From Massilia antarctica (lineage in GTDB: Bacteria; Pseudomonadota; Gammaproteobacteria; Burkholderiales; Burkholderiaceae_D): a DNA stretch of 64,000 nucleotides. This document shows, piece after piece, positions 48,101 through 57,200 of this stretch. The stretch spans positions 4,464,001 through 4,528,000 of the forward strand of contig NZ_CP065053.1 of assembly GCF_015689335.1 (NCBI RefSeq), in the 5' to 3' direction. Every line of letters begins with the position of its first letter. Position 1 is the stretch's first letter. Made by a program: the position numbers and the translations under genes. The notes under the pieces are model-generated. The model saw only the letters and a list, made by a program, of their open reading frames with translations, did no database searches and was not told the origin of the DNA.

Positions 48101-48724
48101 CGCGACCATGCCGGCGACATTATTGGCGTGTCGGGCATGGCGTGGGAAATCACCGAGCAAAAGCGCTCCGAGTCGCGTTTCCGGCAATTGCTGGAACATT
48201 CGCTGAACGCGGTTGCCTGTCACCAGGTGATCCTGGACGATGGCGTGCCGCGCGATTTTCTTGTCCTTGAAGTCAATCCCAAGTTCATGGAGTTGACCGG
48301 GCTGCAGAACGTCATCGGCAAGCGTCAGTCAGAACTGGCCACCAGCATCTATCCCTTCAATCCGGACTTGTTTGCCGCCTGCGTGCGGGTAGCGACCACG
48401 GGCAAGCCGGAGCACATGGAAGTGGCCGCCAGTAACGGCACGCAATGGATCAATTGCGCGCTGTATTCGCCCGAACCCGGTGTCTTCATCTCGGTCAAGG
48501 AAGATATCACCGAGCGCAAGCGGATGGAGGAAACCATGCGTCAAACCCTGTCGGTGCTGCAGCGCCGCACCGCAGTCGCACCCTCGCAGGCTGACTCGAC
48601 CACGACCCTGGAAAAGGTGGTGCAGGATGCGCAAGTGTTGCTGGAAGGCGGCATGGCAAAGCACACCGGCCGGCCAGGCAAGGCCGTTTCAGATGCCGCC
48701 ATCGATCGGAAAAAACAATCATGA
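45197..48724 (+). CDS. CheB-CheR-coiled coil-PAS hybrid signalling protein
   Basis: The 1175-residue cytoplasmic protein has a CheB methylesterase domain (about 35-225; GIGASAGG, QHLDPEH, SGMGADGS), a CheR methyltransferase domain (about 245-510; ACSTGEEAYSLAI, FDLLTCRN-like LDLLTCRNLLIY), a coiled coil (about 677-751) made of repeated NEELQS/TNEEL heptads, and about three PAS domains to the end. There is no histidine kinase or GGDEF output. Such hybrids are thought to modify receptors or relay signals. Its stop overlaps the next PAS gene (ATGA). ATG 45197 is used; ATG 45212 is an alternative. Confidence 0.88.
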   Translation: MLQPAMKKTSTTPRKQASPSGAAPAHAFDMRPAATAIVGIGASAGGLEALELFLSGVPADSGMALIVVQHLDPEHKNMMVELLQRGTSMSVVEISDRLRVEPNHMYVIPPNRDLSILHGIMHLLEPAEPRGLRLPIDYFLRSLAADQQANSVAVILSGMGADGSLGSRAIKESGGAVFVQDPESAKFDGMPRSAIEAGLADVIAPANELASRILDYRRHAPLPLSPPELSLSDADGSALEKIVVILRAQSGHDFSFYKKNTLYRRVERRMGLHQLASIADYVRYVRDNTHEAQLLFKELLIGVTSFFRDAPVWEQIEADVIPALLAAHPQGAALRAWTPACSTGEEAYSLAIAFRETLERLKPEARFTLQIFATDLDSDAIDRARAGEFPGTIASDVSEARLRRYFIQHNGGFRVCKEIREMVTFAPQNLVMDPPFTKLDLLTCRNLLIYLEADLQKKLLPLFHYSLRPGGLLVLGSAETVGAASDLFAAWPGKTRIYQRRESSPRTEPVDFPASIYGRSRRGLAVPLPAPGAAESGSASVQTLIDSLLQQRFSPAAVLTTDKGDIVYISGKTGKYLEPAAGKANLNIFAMAREGLSGALNEVFAKVVREQGSQVLKGLRVGGNDGALTVNVEVHSLQEPAPLSGLVLIVFFDQPAARAKAPRKSELAGADAERMDAMTQEMQQSRGELQRAREEMQTSQEELKSANEELQSTNEELQSTNEELTTSKEEMQSMNEELQTVNHELSAKLDELSQASDDMKNLLNSTDIATLFLDEQMCIRRFTNRITGIFKLIPGDAGRPITDLVSTLNYPALAEDAREVLNSLVFREVQVSATDGRWFTVRIMPYRTQDNRIDGVVITFIDISSSKTLERALRLSDERFRIAIEHAPLTVFSQDHELRYTWVHNLQPQLRSGDAIGKTDADLLPPDDAARLTQLKRQALEQGISVHTETAAHLHGSTHYYDFFAEPARDHAGDIIGVSGMAWEITEQKRSESRFRQLLEHSLNAVACHQVILDDGVPRDFLVLEVNPKFMELTGLQNVIGKRQSELATSIYPFNPDLFAACVRVATTGKPEHMEVAASNGTQWINCALYSPEPGVFISVKEDITERKRMEETMRQTLSVLQRRTAVAPSQADSTTTLEKVVQDAQVLLEGGMAKHTGRPGKAVSDAAIDRKKQS

Positions 48725-49623
48725 GCCGTGAACAATCATCCCACAACGTCCTGCGCGAAGATGCCGAACTGCGCCTGAATCAACAGGGAAGGGCGCAGGC
48801 GGCCACGCAGCCGATGCCGCATGCCGACAATCCGCAGCGGCTGCTGCATGAACTGCAGGTGTACCAGGTCGAACTGGAACTACAGAACGAACAGCTGGAA
48901 GCGGCGCGCGCCTGGATCGAGGCGGCCCTGGCCAGCTACACCGAATTGTACGATTTTGCTCCCGTGCCTTACTTTACGCTGACCCGTACCGGGGCGATTA
49001 CCGAGACCAATCTGGCGGGCGCCCGTCTGCTCGGTAGCGAGCGCAGCCGTGTGATCGACAAGCGCCTCGGCGTATTCGTCGCCGAGTCCGACCGGCCCCG
49101 GGTGGCGGCATGTCTGAAGTCGCTGTTTGCCACCCAGTCCGACGCCCGCTGCGAAGTGACCCTGGTCGCCAAGGATGGCACCCGCCGCACGGTGGAAATG
49201 AGCACCACCCTGGCCAACGATGGCAAAAATTGCCGCGCCGTCCTGGTCGACGTGAGTGAACGCAGCGCCCGGGAGCACCAGACACGGCGCCTGGCCGATG
49301 CATTCACCCTGGCACCCGAAGGCATGTTCCTCAGTGACCAGCATGGCATCATCACGGACATCAACGACGCGTTTAGCGCGCTCACCGGGTTTGCGCATGA
49401 CGAGGTGCTCGGACAGCATCGGCGCATGCTGTTCTGCGAGAGCCGTTCGCCCGGGCTGGACGAGGACATCGCGCACGGCCTCGCCCTCAAAGGCAGCTGG
49501 AGCGGCGACATCTGGAACCAGCACCGCGACGGCGCGCCGTACAGGGTGGCGGCGCATATCGGCACCATGCGTGACAGCAGCGGAGCGCAGTGCTGCGTCA
49601 CGCGCTTTTCGCGCCATGACTGA
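48721..49623 (+). CDS. Double PAS-domain protein without output domain
   Basis: The 300-residue soluble protein has an N-terminal coiled coil (about 38-66; HELQVYQVELELQNEQLEAA, a common lead-in to PAS kinases) and two PAS domains (about 70-175 and 190-298). No kinase, GGDEF or other output domain follows the second PAS. It begins within the stop of the CheB-CheR hybrid (ATGA), so the two are made together; a sensing partner role is inferred. Confidence 0.82.
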   Translation: MSREQSSHNVLREDAELRLNQQGRAQAATQPMPHADNPQRLLHELQVYQVELELQNEQLEAARAWIEAALASYTELYDFAPVPYFTLTRTGAITETNLAGARLLGSERSRVIDKRLGVFVAESDRPRVAACLKSLFATQSDARCEVTLVAKDGTRRTVEMSTTLANDGKNCRAVLVDVSERSAREHQTRRLADAFTLAPEGMFLSDQHGIITDINDAFSALTGFAHDEVLGQHRRMLFCESRSPGLDEDIAHGLALKGSWSGDIWNQHRDGAPYRVAAHIGTMRDSSGAQCCVTRFSRHD

Positions 49624-49637
49624 ACCGGTACGCCGCC

Positions 49638-50363
49638 ATGCGATGCCATTTCCCCTCTTGCCCGTATGGGCCTGAGGCAAGAACGCAAGTGCGCACGGTC
49701 AAGCGGCCGGCAACGACCCGATCCTGGTGCCTTGCCCTATGCCTGTCCCTGGCCGGCGCCGCCGCGCCGCAAGCCGCGGATGCCGCGGGCGCGCTGCAAA
49801 CCATCCCGGTCGCACCCGGATTTCTGGCATCCGAACGCATCCCCCTCAGAGGCACCCTGGTCAAGGCGGCACGGCTCGTCGACGGTGCCGGCGAACATTT
49901 GCTTGTCGTCACCTTGCGTTCCGGGCCGTCTACCGCCCCGACGGCAACGCCGGGCGCGGTGGAACGGTTCGAGCTTTTTGCCGTACTCTACACACACAAG
50001 GACAAGGCCTGGCCGCAAACCTGGATCATCCAGGATCACGTGGACTGCCCAGGCCTCGATTCAAGCGCGGCGTTTTTCCCCGAGCACATTACGATCACCG
50101 ACCTGGACAAGAACGGCATGGCTGAAGTGACCGTGCCCTACAAAATGTCCTGCGGCGGTGGCGTCGATGCGAACGAGCTGAAAGTCATCCTGCGCCAGGG
50201 CGAGCGAAAGCTGGCGCTGCGCGGCACCACGCTCAGGAATACCAGGGTCAGCGCTCCCTACGGCGGCGACATGACGTTCGACACGGCCCTGTCGCTCAAG
50301 GAAAACGCGGTCTTCAAGGCCCATTTGACGACCATACGCGACAAGGTCTACGTCGAAGACTGA
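49638..50363 (+). CDS. Exported hypothetical protein
   Basis: The protein has a signal-peptide-like segment (SWCLALCLSLAGAAAPQAADA). The longest form has 241 residues; a GTG at 49689 would place the signal nearer the N-terminus. A block ITITDLDKNGMAEVTVPYKMSC resembles the calcium-binding-like repeat of secreted M949_RS01915-type proteins; that resemblance is from memory and not certain. It starts 15 bp after the PAS gene. Function unknown. Confidence 0.7.
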   Translation: MRCHFPSCPYGPEARTQVRTVKRPATTRSWCLALCLSLAGAAAPQAADAAGALQTIPVAPGFLASERIPLRGTLVKAARLVDGAGEHLLVVTLRSGPSTAPTATPGAVERFELFAVLYTHKDKAWPQTWIIQDHVDCPGLDSSAAFFPEHITITDLDKNGMAEVTVPYKMSCGGGVDANELKVILRQGERKLALRGTTLRNTRVSAPYGGDMTFDTALSLKENAVFKAHLTTIRDKVYVED

Positions 50364-50637
50364 GCCATCGTGAGCGATCATTGATTGTGCATCGATCGAC
50401 CAAGCGTGGCTTCTTGACACAGTCACGGCCCAGCCCCGAAGCTCCCGGTTCAGCTCGCTGACCCGGGGGGCCTACCGAGCGTGTTGTTGGCGTGGCACAG
50501 CCTTTCCAATAACTTTCACGTGCGCATACGACGTGATACGCTGGGAGTACACCAGATTCTGGCGAACCACGTAGCTGAGCGCCGCCAACGGCGTCAGGCA
50601 TGTGGTGATGACAGTTTCGCGCTGATGAGGAAACGTG

Positions 50638-51048
50638 ATGAAACGAACGCTCTTCTCCCTTGCTCCATTGACGCTGCTGTTGGCTATAGCGAGCCCGGCC
50701 ATGGCAGAACTGGTCATCGTGGTCAATCCCCAGAACCCGGCCACCCGCATGTTCCCGTCCCAGGCAGCCCAGTTTTTTCTCGGTGGCTCTGTCATGTTCA
50801 CTCCAATCGAGCAGGCCGAGTCTTCGCCTATTCGTGCCGAGTTCTATAAAAAAGTGCTTGAAAAGGAACCCGCCCAGGTGCAGGCGATCTGGTCCAAACT
50901 GACGTTCACGGGCAAGGCAAAGGCGCCCAAGGAATACAAGTCCAGTGCGGAAGTAAAAAAGGCTGTGGCGGAGAGCGTGAACGCCATTGGGTATATAGAA
51001 AAATCGGCGGTGGACGACACCGTCAAGGTCGTCGCGACGATTCCCTGA
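50638..51048 (+). CDS. Short periplasmic PstS-like phosphate-binding domain protein
   Basis: A 136-residue precursor with a signal peptide (MKRTLFSLAPLTLLLAIASPAMA). The mature part (ELVIVVNPQNPATRM...FFLGG...AIGYIEKSAV) resembles one lobe of PBP-like/PstS proteins, of the short kind often annotated as phosphate ABC transporter substrate-binding protein. It is much shorter than PstS in this window (347), so transport activity is doubtful. GAGGAAA precedes the ATG. A porin gene follows after 34 bp, and the two probably form an operon. Confidence 0.75.
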   Translation: MKRTLFSLAPLTLLLAIASPAMAELVIVVNPQNPATRMFPSQAAQFFLGGSVMFTPIEQAESSPIRAEFYKKVLEKEPAQVQAIWSKLTFTGKAKAPKEYKSSAEVKKAVAESVNAIGYIEKSAVDDTVKVVATIP

Positions 51049-51082
51049 CCCGCCAAACTCCTATCCCCACCGGAGAGACCCA

Positions 51083-52258
51083 ATGAACAAGATTCCACTC
51101 GTGTTTGTCATGACCATGCTGGTCGGCGGCAGTGCCGCCGCCATCGATTTGACCAGTGATGGGTCGCTGAAACTCACTGGCTTTTATACGCTCACCGCGG
51201 CCAAGGTACTCAGCGGCTCGGCGCTGGGCAGCAGCGCCCCCTGGACTTACCAGCAGTGGAAATGCCCCTGCACCATCCAGACCTGGGAATACGCAGCCGT
51301 TTATGAAAAATCGAAAGGCTGGCAACTCGACCAGGAATCCCTGCTTGGTGTACAAATCAAGAAGGAATTCTCGCCCACCCTGGCAGCAACTGCGCAATTG
51401 GTCATGCGCGCAAATAACCCCAACCATGGATCGCGCCCCACAGTGGACTGGGCCTATGCCAGCTGGCAGCCTTCCGCGGACTCGAAATGGACGTTTCAGG
51501 CCGGGCGCTTCCGCATTCCGCTTTATTATTACAGCGATTATTTGTACATTGGCTACGCTTATCCATGGGTGCGCCCGATGCCGGATGTCTATGGGTGGCC
51601 GATCTATGCCTACAACGGCGCCAATGTCAGCTATCGCACGCAATTGGGCGCCTCCGATTGGGCTGCGACGGCACAGGTCTATACCGGCAGCTATACGCAG
51701 CGCAACAACGCTTACGACACGCGGATTTACTGGACAGATCCGACGCACGAATCGTGGAAAGGGATGGTCGGCGCGACCTTCGCCGCGAACAATGGGGTAT
51801 TTGATGTGCGCGCCATGCTCATGACGTACAAAGACTCGCTGTGGCAGGAGAGTGCGGATGGCGTACGCAACTATCTCTTGAACATTCACGATCAACGCAC
51901 CCGCATCATGGGCGTGTCCGTCAATATGGACTACAAGAACTGGCTGGTGAAAACAGAGGTAGACCGCTACGAACAGGTCGATGCATCCAAGGGCTTGAAC
52001 GGCATTTACAAATACGCGCTGGCGAGTGTCGGGTATCAGTATGGTGCTTTCACGCCAGCGCTGTCGATGTCGCGTTATCGCACAGTCGCTGCCCCGATTG
52101 AAGGCAGAAATACGCAATATGTGTCGCTGCGCTGGGACTTCGCGAAGAATACGACACTCAAGCTGCAGTACGATATCAGCAAGGACAAGTCCGAATATAG
52201 CTACCCATTCTTCGGCGACTCGAAACTGATGTCGGTTTCTCTGCAGGGCATTTTTTAG
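51083..52258 (+). CDS. Outer-membrane porin-like beta-barrel
   Basis: The 391-residue protein has a signal peptide ending near SAAA, followed by alternating amphipathic beta strands rich in Tyr and Trp, and ends in phenylalanine (SVSLQGIF), the outer-membrane assembly signal. A CPC pair occurs early in the mature part. GGAGAG precedes the ATG. Paired with the PstS-like gene, it may be a small-anion porin, but substrate cannot be read from sequence. Confidence 0.75.
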   Translation: MNKIPLVFVMTMLVGGSAAAIDLTSDGSLKLTGFYTLTAAKVLSGSALGSSAPWTYQQWKCPCTIQTWEYAAVYEKSKGWQLDQESLLGVQIKKEFSPTLAATAQLVMRANNPNHGSRPTVDWAYASWQPSADSKWTFQAGRFRIPLYYYSDYLYIGYAYPWVRPMPDVYGWPIYAYNGANVSYRTQLGASDWAATAQVYTGSYTQRNNAYDTRIYWTDPTHESWKGMVGATFAANNGVFDVRAMLMTYKDSLWQESADGVRNYLLNIHDQRTRIMGVSVNMDYKNWLVKTEVDRYEQVDASKGLNGIYKYALASVGYQYGAFTPALSMSRYRTVAAPIEGRNTQYVSLRWDFAKNTTLKLQYDISKDKSEYSYPFFGDSKLMSVSLQGIF

Positions 52259-52312
52259 ATGCGCGCTTCCCGGGACTGATTGTCCACGACCGCGGGAGTG
52301 CCAGTCGCCGTG

Positions 52313-53812
52313 TTAACTTGCAGGCATCTCGCTTGCTGCGACTCGTTGCGACTGGCCTGCCGGCTGATCCTGCAACGCCGCAAGGAACAGCAATCCCTTG
52401 ATGCTCGGGAAAAAGCAATACACGCCGCCGCGCGTGGTGACCAGCCGCGAAAAACCGCGCAGGGTGTGGTTGGCGCTGCCTTTCGGCCCCTTGCCGGCCA
52501 AGGTGAACGAACTCGTCGCCGGATCGTTCACGCCGAGAAAAACATCCTCGCCGCTGATGTTGTACACGGCATTGCCGGCGCCAGGCCCTTCCGGTCCCGT
52601 GGCGGCTTTCACAAAATCCGACCGCCGGTTCCACTCGCTGCAGAGGAACTCGAACTGGTTGCGGATGCTCGCATTGATGAAGTAGCCGATCAGGCCGCGT
52701 GCGGGCTGGCCAGGCCCGGCCACGTCTTGCCCGGCCGCGCCATGGCGGGAAAGATCATACTGCGGACCGTAGGGCATCGAGCGCCGCACGAGGCGGTGAT
52801 GCGCGCTGTCGGTGCCGATGACGGCGGCATCGCGCGGATTGTTGCGCCGGATATGAGCGCCGATCGGGCACTTCAGGCCCAAGGTATCGTCCTTGGCCGG
52901 ATCGGCGCTGACGAAGTTAAAGTTGTTCAGTTGCGCGTCCGGCAGCGGCGTACCCTGCGCCGCCGGCGCCAGGGTCAGCGGGTTGCCGTTGCGCCAGCGC
53001 CCGAGCATGTTCGCGGCCAGCAGTTCGGTATCGATGCCGGTCTCGGCCGCATAGCGCACGAGCATCGCCTCGAACCCGGCAACATCCTGCTCCAGGATGC
53101 GGAACACGGCATAGCTGCTGTTGGTCGACAGTTCCGCTGGCAACACACGGTAGGTTCCCCCCGCGGCATTCAGGTGGCCCAGCAAAAATTCGCCGGCCGG
53201 CACCGGCGCCTGGGCATCGCGCGCATAGCGCTTGCGCGGCGGCGCGCCAATGATCGCCGGCTGGGCGATGCCGTGGCGATAGCCGAAATGCACGCTACGG
53301 TCAGGCAATTCCGCCCCATCCTGCACATACAATTCCGTCATACTGCCCACGAAGGCCGCGCGCAAGCGGGCCGAGGCGTCCTCCAGCGCGTCGCTGGAAT
53401 CGGTCGCCCACACGCTGAGCAGGATGTGCACCCTGGCGCCGTCATGCAATCCTCCAATCCAGTGTTGCGGCGCGCTCGGGCCAACGTCGCCCACCGTGGC
53501 CGCGCTGGCCGGATCGGTCGCGCCACGCTGGAACGCCGGGTCGAAGCTGGCCAGCTGTCGCGCGCTGATGCCGAGCGCCGCCAGCCCGGTGGCGGTCAAG
53601 CACATATTCGTGAAGATGGCCGGCTTGGGCACCTTGCGCCTGGCGGTCGTGATAGCGGGCAGGCCATTGTCGCCATGCACCAGCGCCGCGATCAGCTTGC
53701 CGGTCGCGGCGGGATCCGTGATCGTCAGCACGAAGTGCCGTGCCAGGTTGACGCGATAGCCGCGCAGAATCGTGCCCTGCACGTCGTCCAGATCGATCGC
53801 AGCGTCGCTCAT
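52313..53812 (-). CDS. DyP-type peroxidase family protein with altered distal motif
   Basis: The 499-residue protein matches the heme-dependent DyP peroxidase family. The heme-ligand region is CPIGAHIRRNNPRDA (His320), and the C-terminal part has the typical GLIGYFINASIRNQFEF and GGVYCFFPS segments. The distal GxxDG motif reads GYRHG (177-181), with His180 in place of the catalytic aspartate. There is no signal peptide, so it is cytoplasmic or exported as cargo. A small gene (53879) lies 66 bp upstream on the same strand and is probably its partner. Confidence 0.85.
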   Translation of the reverse strand: MSDAAIDLDDVQGTILRGYRVNLARHFVLTITDPAATGKLIAALVHGDNGLPAITTARRKVPKPAIFTNMCLTATGLAALGISARQLASFDPAFQRGATDPASAATVGDVGPSAPQHWIGGLHDGARVHILLSVWATDSSDALEDASARLRAAFVGSMTELYVQDGAELPDRSVHFGYRHGIAQPAIIGAPPRKRYARDAQAPVPAGEFLLGHLNAAGGTYRVLPAELSTNSSYAVFRILEQDVAGFEAMLVRYAAETGIDTELLAANMLGRWRNGNPLTLAPAAQGTPLPDAQLNNFNFVSADPAKDDTLGLKCPIGAHIRRNNPRDAAVIGTDSAHHRLVRRSMPYGPQYDLSRHGAAGQDVAGPGQPARGLIGYFINASIRNQFEFLCSEWNRRSDFVKAATGPEGPGAGNAVYNISGEDVFLGVNDPATSSFTLAGKGPKGSANHTLRGFSRLVTTRGGVYCFFPSIKGLLFLAALQDQPAGQSQRVAASEMPAS

Positions 53813-53878
53813 CAGCTTCTCCCCTTGCTCAGGCGTTCAATTCGCGCATCGGGATGCCAGGCCGGTGTGCGCGGCACA

Positions 53879-54337
53879 TCAGAAAGCGGCAAGAATGTCC
53901 TGCACCGTTTGCGGATAGGCGGCGAAGAAATAGGTGTTCGGAATATGTTCCGAGATATTATTCTCCGCGATAAATGCTTCAAATTCCGCCACATGGTCGA
54001 CCACCGGCGTCAGCGCCGCGCCGCCAACCGTCAGCGACAGCAGCGCGTCGAACTCGTCGCTTAATTGGGCGACGAAATCGTGGATATACGTGCTGAAATC
54101 ACCGTCGAACGAGGTGATGATCGCGATGGACAGGTTGTCCGATGGCAGGACGGACAACAGGTCCGGCTGCAGAGTCGGCTGCGACCGATCGAGCAAGATC
54201 AGACGGGCAAAGTGGACCGTGCCGATCGATTCCAGTGCGGCATTGATTCGCGGCAGCAGGAGGGCCAGCCTGGCAACGACAGTGGCCGCGCTTGTGCCCG
54301 GCAGTACCGGCGATATTAAGGTTAGGGGACGGGTCAT
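53879..54337 (-). CDS. Small partner of the DyP-type peroxidase
   Basis: The 152-residue soluble protein has no signal peptide. It contains ESIGTVHFARLILLDRSQP and SFDGDFSTYIHDFVAQLSDEFDALL, a pattern I associate with domains found beside or fused to DyP-like or catalase-like proteins (IHFAR, then FDGDF). No catalytic motif is known. Same-strand placement 66 bp before the peroxidase gene suggests cotranscription. Confidence 0.65.
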   Translation of the reverse strand: MTRPLTLISPVLPGTSAATVVARLALLLPRINAALESIGTVHFARLILLDRSQPTLQPDLLSVLPSDNLSIAIITSFDGDFSTYIHDFVAQLSDEFDALLSLTVGGAALTPVVDHVAEFEAFIAENNISEHIPNTYFFAAYPQTVQDILAAF

Positions 54338-54527
54338 GATCAGCCTCTTTCATGAAAACCCAGGAAGCGCGGCCGGCAGGTTGGCAGCCGCGTCCTGTGT
54401 CAGCAAATGATAAGAGAATCCCCGCGCTGGCAAGTCCGTCGGGAAGAGCAGCGAGCTTGATTCAGCTTAAAGCAACAGGAGCTTGCGGCAGGCACACGCC
54501 AGCCCCTGGATCGAAGCGGCAACTGCC

Positions 54528-56463
54528 TCAGAAGCGCGCCTCCAGCATCGCACGCACCCAGGTCTTGCCCGGCTGCGTGGAGCGCGTGGCCTGGCTGCCG
54601 GCCACGCCCGCGTAACGGCGGTCGCTGATCCAGTCATGCCGCAACGCATTGGCAACGCTCACTCTCAATTGAAGCAGGCTGTCGAATTTCCACAAGCCAT
54701 ACATTTCCAGATCGCGCCGGGCGGAAGCACATGTAAATTGATCCTGCGACAGGCGCACATGGCCCCCGCCGCCGTACACGAACGAGGCGCCGGTGGTGAG
54801 CGCACCGGCCTTGTAATCGATCCCCGCCGTGGCCGACAAGGGTACTTGCTCGGCCAGCCGGTTGTCCGGCCCCGGCACCCGGTCCACCTTGGACCAGTTG
54901 CGGCTGGGCGACAGGCGCAGGTCGAGCGGCGGCGCGGCCGGTGCGACCGATTGCAGCGGAAAGCGGGTTTCCACTTCCAGGGTGCGCACCTCGCACCGTC
55001 CGCCATTTTCCGGGCGCAGCGCCCAGCGTCCACCCGTCAGGTTCAGCGCCTGCACGGCGCAGTCCTCGATGCGGCGTGCCGCGGCGGATACCGAGAACAG
55101 CGCGCCCTTGGCCCAGTGATGCTCGTATGCGGCATCGATGCCGAGCGCCAGTTCCGGGCGCAGGTCGGGATTGCCGGTGCTGTCGGGATTCGACGCGCTG
55201 TTATTGATGGTCAGGGCCGGGCGCGCAATCAGCCTGGCCGCGTCGGGCGCCTTGAACGTGCGCGTGAACGCCATGCGCACCTGGTCGCCACCGCCGCCGG
55301 GCAGTTTGTACAAGGTGTGCAGGATCGGACTGAGTACACGACTGTCGTTGCGTACCTCGGCCAGGCCGCTGCCGCCGCTGCGGATGCCGATGCCTTCCCA
55401 GCGCGCGCCGAGATACACCGACCATTGCGGCGCTGTACTTGCCGCTGCTGCGCAGGGCGCGGTCGCGCGACAGTCCATCGGCAAAGCAGTCCAGGGTCGC
55501 TGCGCCGGACGCCGCCTGCGACGATTGGGCCAGGGCGGTCGCGTAATTACCCGCATCGATACCGATCCGCGATTCGAGCCTGGCACTGTCGCCCAGCTTG
55601 CGTGCCCACACCACGTCGCTGCGGATAGTGCGCCGCGTCGCCGCGGTGACGCTGCCGGTGAGCGGATCGACATGCGGGGCGCCCGACACATACGTGGTCG
55701 CGTAGCGCGAGTCGTAATGCAGGCGGTTCGCATAGATAAACGATTGCCAGCTCAGGACATCGCCGTTGTCGAGTTCCCAGTTCAGGCGCGGCGCCAGGTT
55801 CAAGGTATTGAAATTGCCCACGTCGCCGCCGCGCAGCTGATGTTCGTATAGGGGACGGCCTTCAGCATCGCCGCCCGTTTCGACGGTCGTCACCGGACGG
55901 CGAAAGGTATTGCGCGATGCATTGGCCGCGAACGAATACGAGAACGCACCCGCGCGGTCGGACAGGTTCAGGCTCGCCTTGCCCTCGGCCATGCCGCTCG
56001 ATGCGCCGGCGCCGGCTTTCCAGTCGCGCTGCGCCGTCGATGCGGCGCGCTTGAGGATCACGTTGATGGTGCCGGCGATGGCGCGCGTGCTGTTGTCGGC
56101 GGTAGCCGCGCGCACAACCTCGATGCGCTCCACCGATTCGGGCGAGAGCGAGTCCAGCGAAAAGCCGGATGGCGTGCGTTCGCCGTTGAGAAGAATTTGC
56201 GTGTAGCCGGCGCCGAGGCCGCGCATCTGCGCATTGCCCCCGCTGACCGTCACGCCGGGCACGCGCTTGAGCGTATCGAGCACGCTGGCGTCGCCATGGC
56301 GCACCATGTCATCGCGGCTGACGACGATCTTGCCCGCCGTATCGTCGCGCCGCGCATCGTAGCTGTCGCGGCTGGCGTTAACTTCCACGACCGCCGGCGG
56401 CGCTTGTTGGGAGTGCGCCGCGGCGGTTGCATATGTGGAGACGAGCAATACAGCGGCTCTCAA
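54528..56463 (-). pseudogene. TonB-dependent receptor, frameshifted
   Basis: Two overlapping minus-strand frames together make one outer-membrane receptor. The N-terminal frame (from a TTG at 56463) holds a signal peptide, a plug domain (VLDTLKRVPGVTVSGG, QMRGLGAGYTQILLNGERTP, VERIEVVRAATADNS) and the first barrel strands, up to GKYSAA. The rest of the barrel continues in another frame from QWSVYLGARWEG to the terminal EARF. The switch lies at about 55425-55440 and needs a one-base change. It may be real decay or a sequencing error. The start overlaps the SDR stop (TTGA), so the receptor belongs to the operon led by the radical SAM gene. Confidence 0.75.
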
Positions 56464-57200
56464 ACCGCACCGTCGATCACCACGGTCGCCCCGCTCATGT
56501 AGCTGTTCTTGTCGGAGACAAAGAACGCCGCCGCCTCCGCCACCTCGTCCACCGTCCCCAGCCGGCCCAGCGCGCAGTGGCGCAGGTACTCGCTCATTTT
56601 CGCCGCCGGCACATTGCCGCTCACCCCTTCATCGAGCACGCCCGGCGCCAGGCAGTTGACCGTGATGCCGTAGCGGCCCACTTCCTTCGCCAGCGCCTCC
56701 GTCATGCCCTTGAGCGCCGCCTTGGCCGCGCTGTAGTGCACCGGCGCCTGCATCATCTTCACGCCCGCCAGGGAACTGATATTCAGAATGCGCCCGCGCT
56801 TTTGATGGATCATCCCGCGCAGCACCGCCTGTGTCGTCAAAAAAGCGCCCTTGACGTTGGTATTCATCATCCGGTCCCAATCCTCTTCCTCCATCAGCGC
56901 GAGCGGCACCACCTGGCCGATGCCGGCGTTGTTGATCAGGATATCGATCGCCCCCGCATCCTGCTCGATGGCGCGCACCATCCCTTGCAGGCCAGCCTTG
57001 TCCAGCACCGACACCTGGAACGTCCACGCCTTCACACCAAGCGCCTTCAGCGCCGCCAGCACGGCTTCGGCCTCCGCCACCGAGCGCGTATAGTTGAATG
57101 CGACATTGGCGCCTTCGCGCGCCAGTGCCATGCACAGCGCGCGTCCCAGTCCGCGCGAGCCGCCGGTGACCAGTGCGGTCCGTCCGTCCAGCATTCCCAT
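56460..57200 (-). CDS. FabG-like 3-oxoacyl-ACP reductase (SDR)
   Basis: The 246-residue short-chain dehydrogenase has the cofactor motif TGGSRGLGRAL, NNAGIG, the catalytic Ser in ILNISSLAGV and Tyr-x-x-x-Lys in YSAAKAA, with FabG-like length. It probably reduces beta-ketoacyl-ACP. The ATG at 57200 overlaps the radical SAM stop (TAATG), and the divergent genes encode FabZ-like and KS proteins, so it likely provides the reductase for that type II system. Confidence 0.9.
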   Translation of the reverse strand: MGMLDGRTALVTGGSRGLGRALCMALAREGANVAFNYTRSVAEAEAVLAALKALGVKAWTFQVSVLDKAGLQGMVRAIEQDAGAIDILINNAGIGQVVPLALMEEEDWDRMMNTNVKGAFLTTQAVLRGMIHQKRGRILNISSLAGVKMMQAPVHYSAAKAALKGMTEALAKEVGRYGITVNCLAPGVLDEGVSGNVPAAKMSEYLRHCALGRLGTVDEVAEAAAFFVSDKNSYMSGATVVIDGAV

